Part shown: piece after piece, positions 12,122 to 12,296 of the stretch
Position numbering within the stretch: the stretch's first letter is position 1
How the letters are laid out: each line of letters begins with the position of its first letter
Source: Baffinella frigidus
Taxonomy: Eukaryota; Cryptophyceae; Cryptomonadales; Baffinellaceae
DNA length: 12,296 nucleotides
Direction: 5' to 3'
Assembly (NCBI GenBank): GCA_026770585.1
Contig: MU646331.1
Span: 185,794-198,089, forward strand
The notes under the pieces: model-generated
Seen by the model: only the letters and a program-made list of their open reading frames with translations
Told to the model about the DNA's origin: nothing
Databases searched by the model: none
Position numbers and translations under genes: made by a program

Positions 12122-12182
12122 TAGGGCCTCGCCTCGGCGGTCTAGGGTTTAGCAACGAACAAGTTTAGGATTTAGTAACAAT

Positions 12183-12296
12183 TTTCGGGTGTAGGGTGTA
12201 GGGTATATAACCCGTTGAGAGTGTAGGGTGTAGGGTGTAGGGTGTAGGGTGTAGGGTGTAGGATGTAGGGTGTAGGGTGCAGGGTGTAGGGTGCAG
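12183..12296 (+). repeat. TGTAGGG heptamer array running off the window
   Basis: Some twelve TGTAGGG units with occasional TGCAGGG and GATGTAGGG, reaching the last base. Together with the other right-hand arrays it has the G-rich strand pointing 5'->3' to the right, the orientation expected if a chromosome end lies in that direction. Confidence 0.9.

Noticed and set aside
1-12296. tRNA, rRNA, spliced-leader or CRISPR content
   Set aside because: No tRNA B-box with a matching fold, no conserved rRNA stretch and no regularly spaced repeat/spacer array was seen. The regular arrays are heptamers or a satellite without variable spacers.

Overview
The window looks like a nuclear, repeat-dense, probably subtelomeric or interstitial-telomeric region of a eukaryote. 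Heptamers built on the TTTAGGG theme dominate the right half. That telomere type is known from plants, green algae, dinoflagellates, chromerids and several apicomplexans, so an alga or alveolate is likely. The sequence does not settle which. I saw no operon structure, ribosome binding sites, recognisable tRNA, rRNA or CRISPR. Most open frames are by-products of GC-rich or 7-nt periodic repeats, because a heptamer array stays open in several frames.

Layout. 1-700: no recognisable gene, but three foldback structures, including an inverted repeat with perfect 38-bp arms. 850-1390: the only stretch that looks protein-derived, three tandem, unequally decayed copies of what looks like the C-terminal exon of a TrpB2-type (tryptophan synthase beta-like) PLP enzyme. 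1640-3200: a perfect hairpin and a mosaic of diverged direct repeats (called E and J here). 3200-4660: a cluster of short terminal-inverted-repeat elements of two families (A and B), one carrying a nested third element (C). 4660-6350: low-information sequence with small repeats (D) and element remnants. 6350-6710: a C-rich interstitial telomere-like block. 6760-8140: more A and B elements. 7950-8760: a tandem satellite of about 103 bp interrupted by one A and one B element. 8760-10490: GC-rich short repeats, a pyrimidine tract, a diverged relative of family A (called F), and an AT-rich foldback element (G) with an internal empty-site control. 10490-12296: long heptamer arrays, each homogenised for a different variant (TTTAGGG, TTTATGG, TGTATGG, TTTTGGG, TTTCGGG, TGTAGGG).

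The main story is a community of non-autonomous foldback (MITE-like) elements in telomere-like DNA. Families A and B always begin and end with TA, as expected for Tc1/mariner-type TA target duplication. In several cases removing the element restores an uninterrupted repeat: a telomere-like run, a satellite period, or another element's core. No transposase is visible here. Families A, B and F also share a palindromic core built on GTAGGGYCCTA, which is hard to explain by terminal repeats alone.
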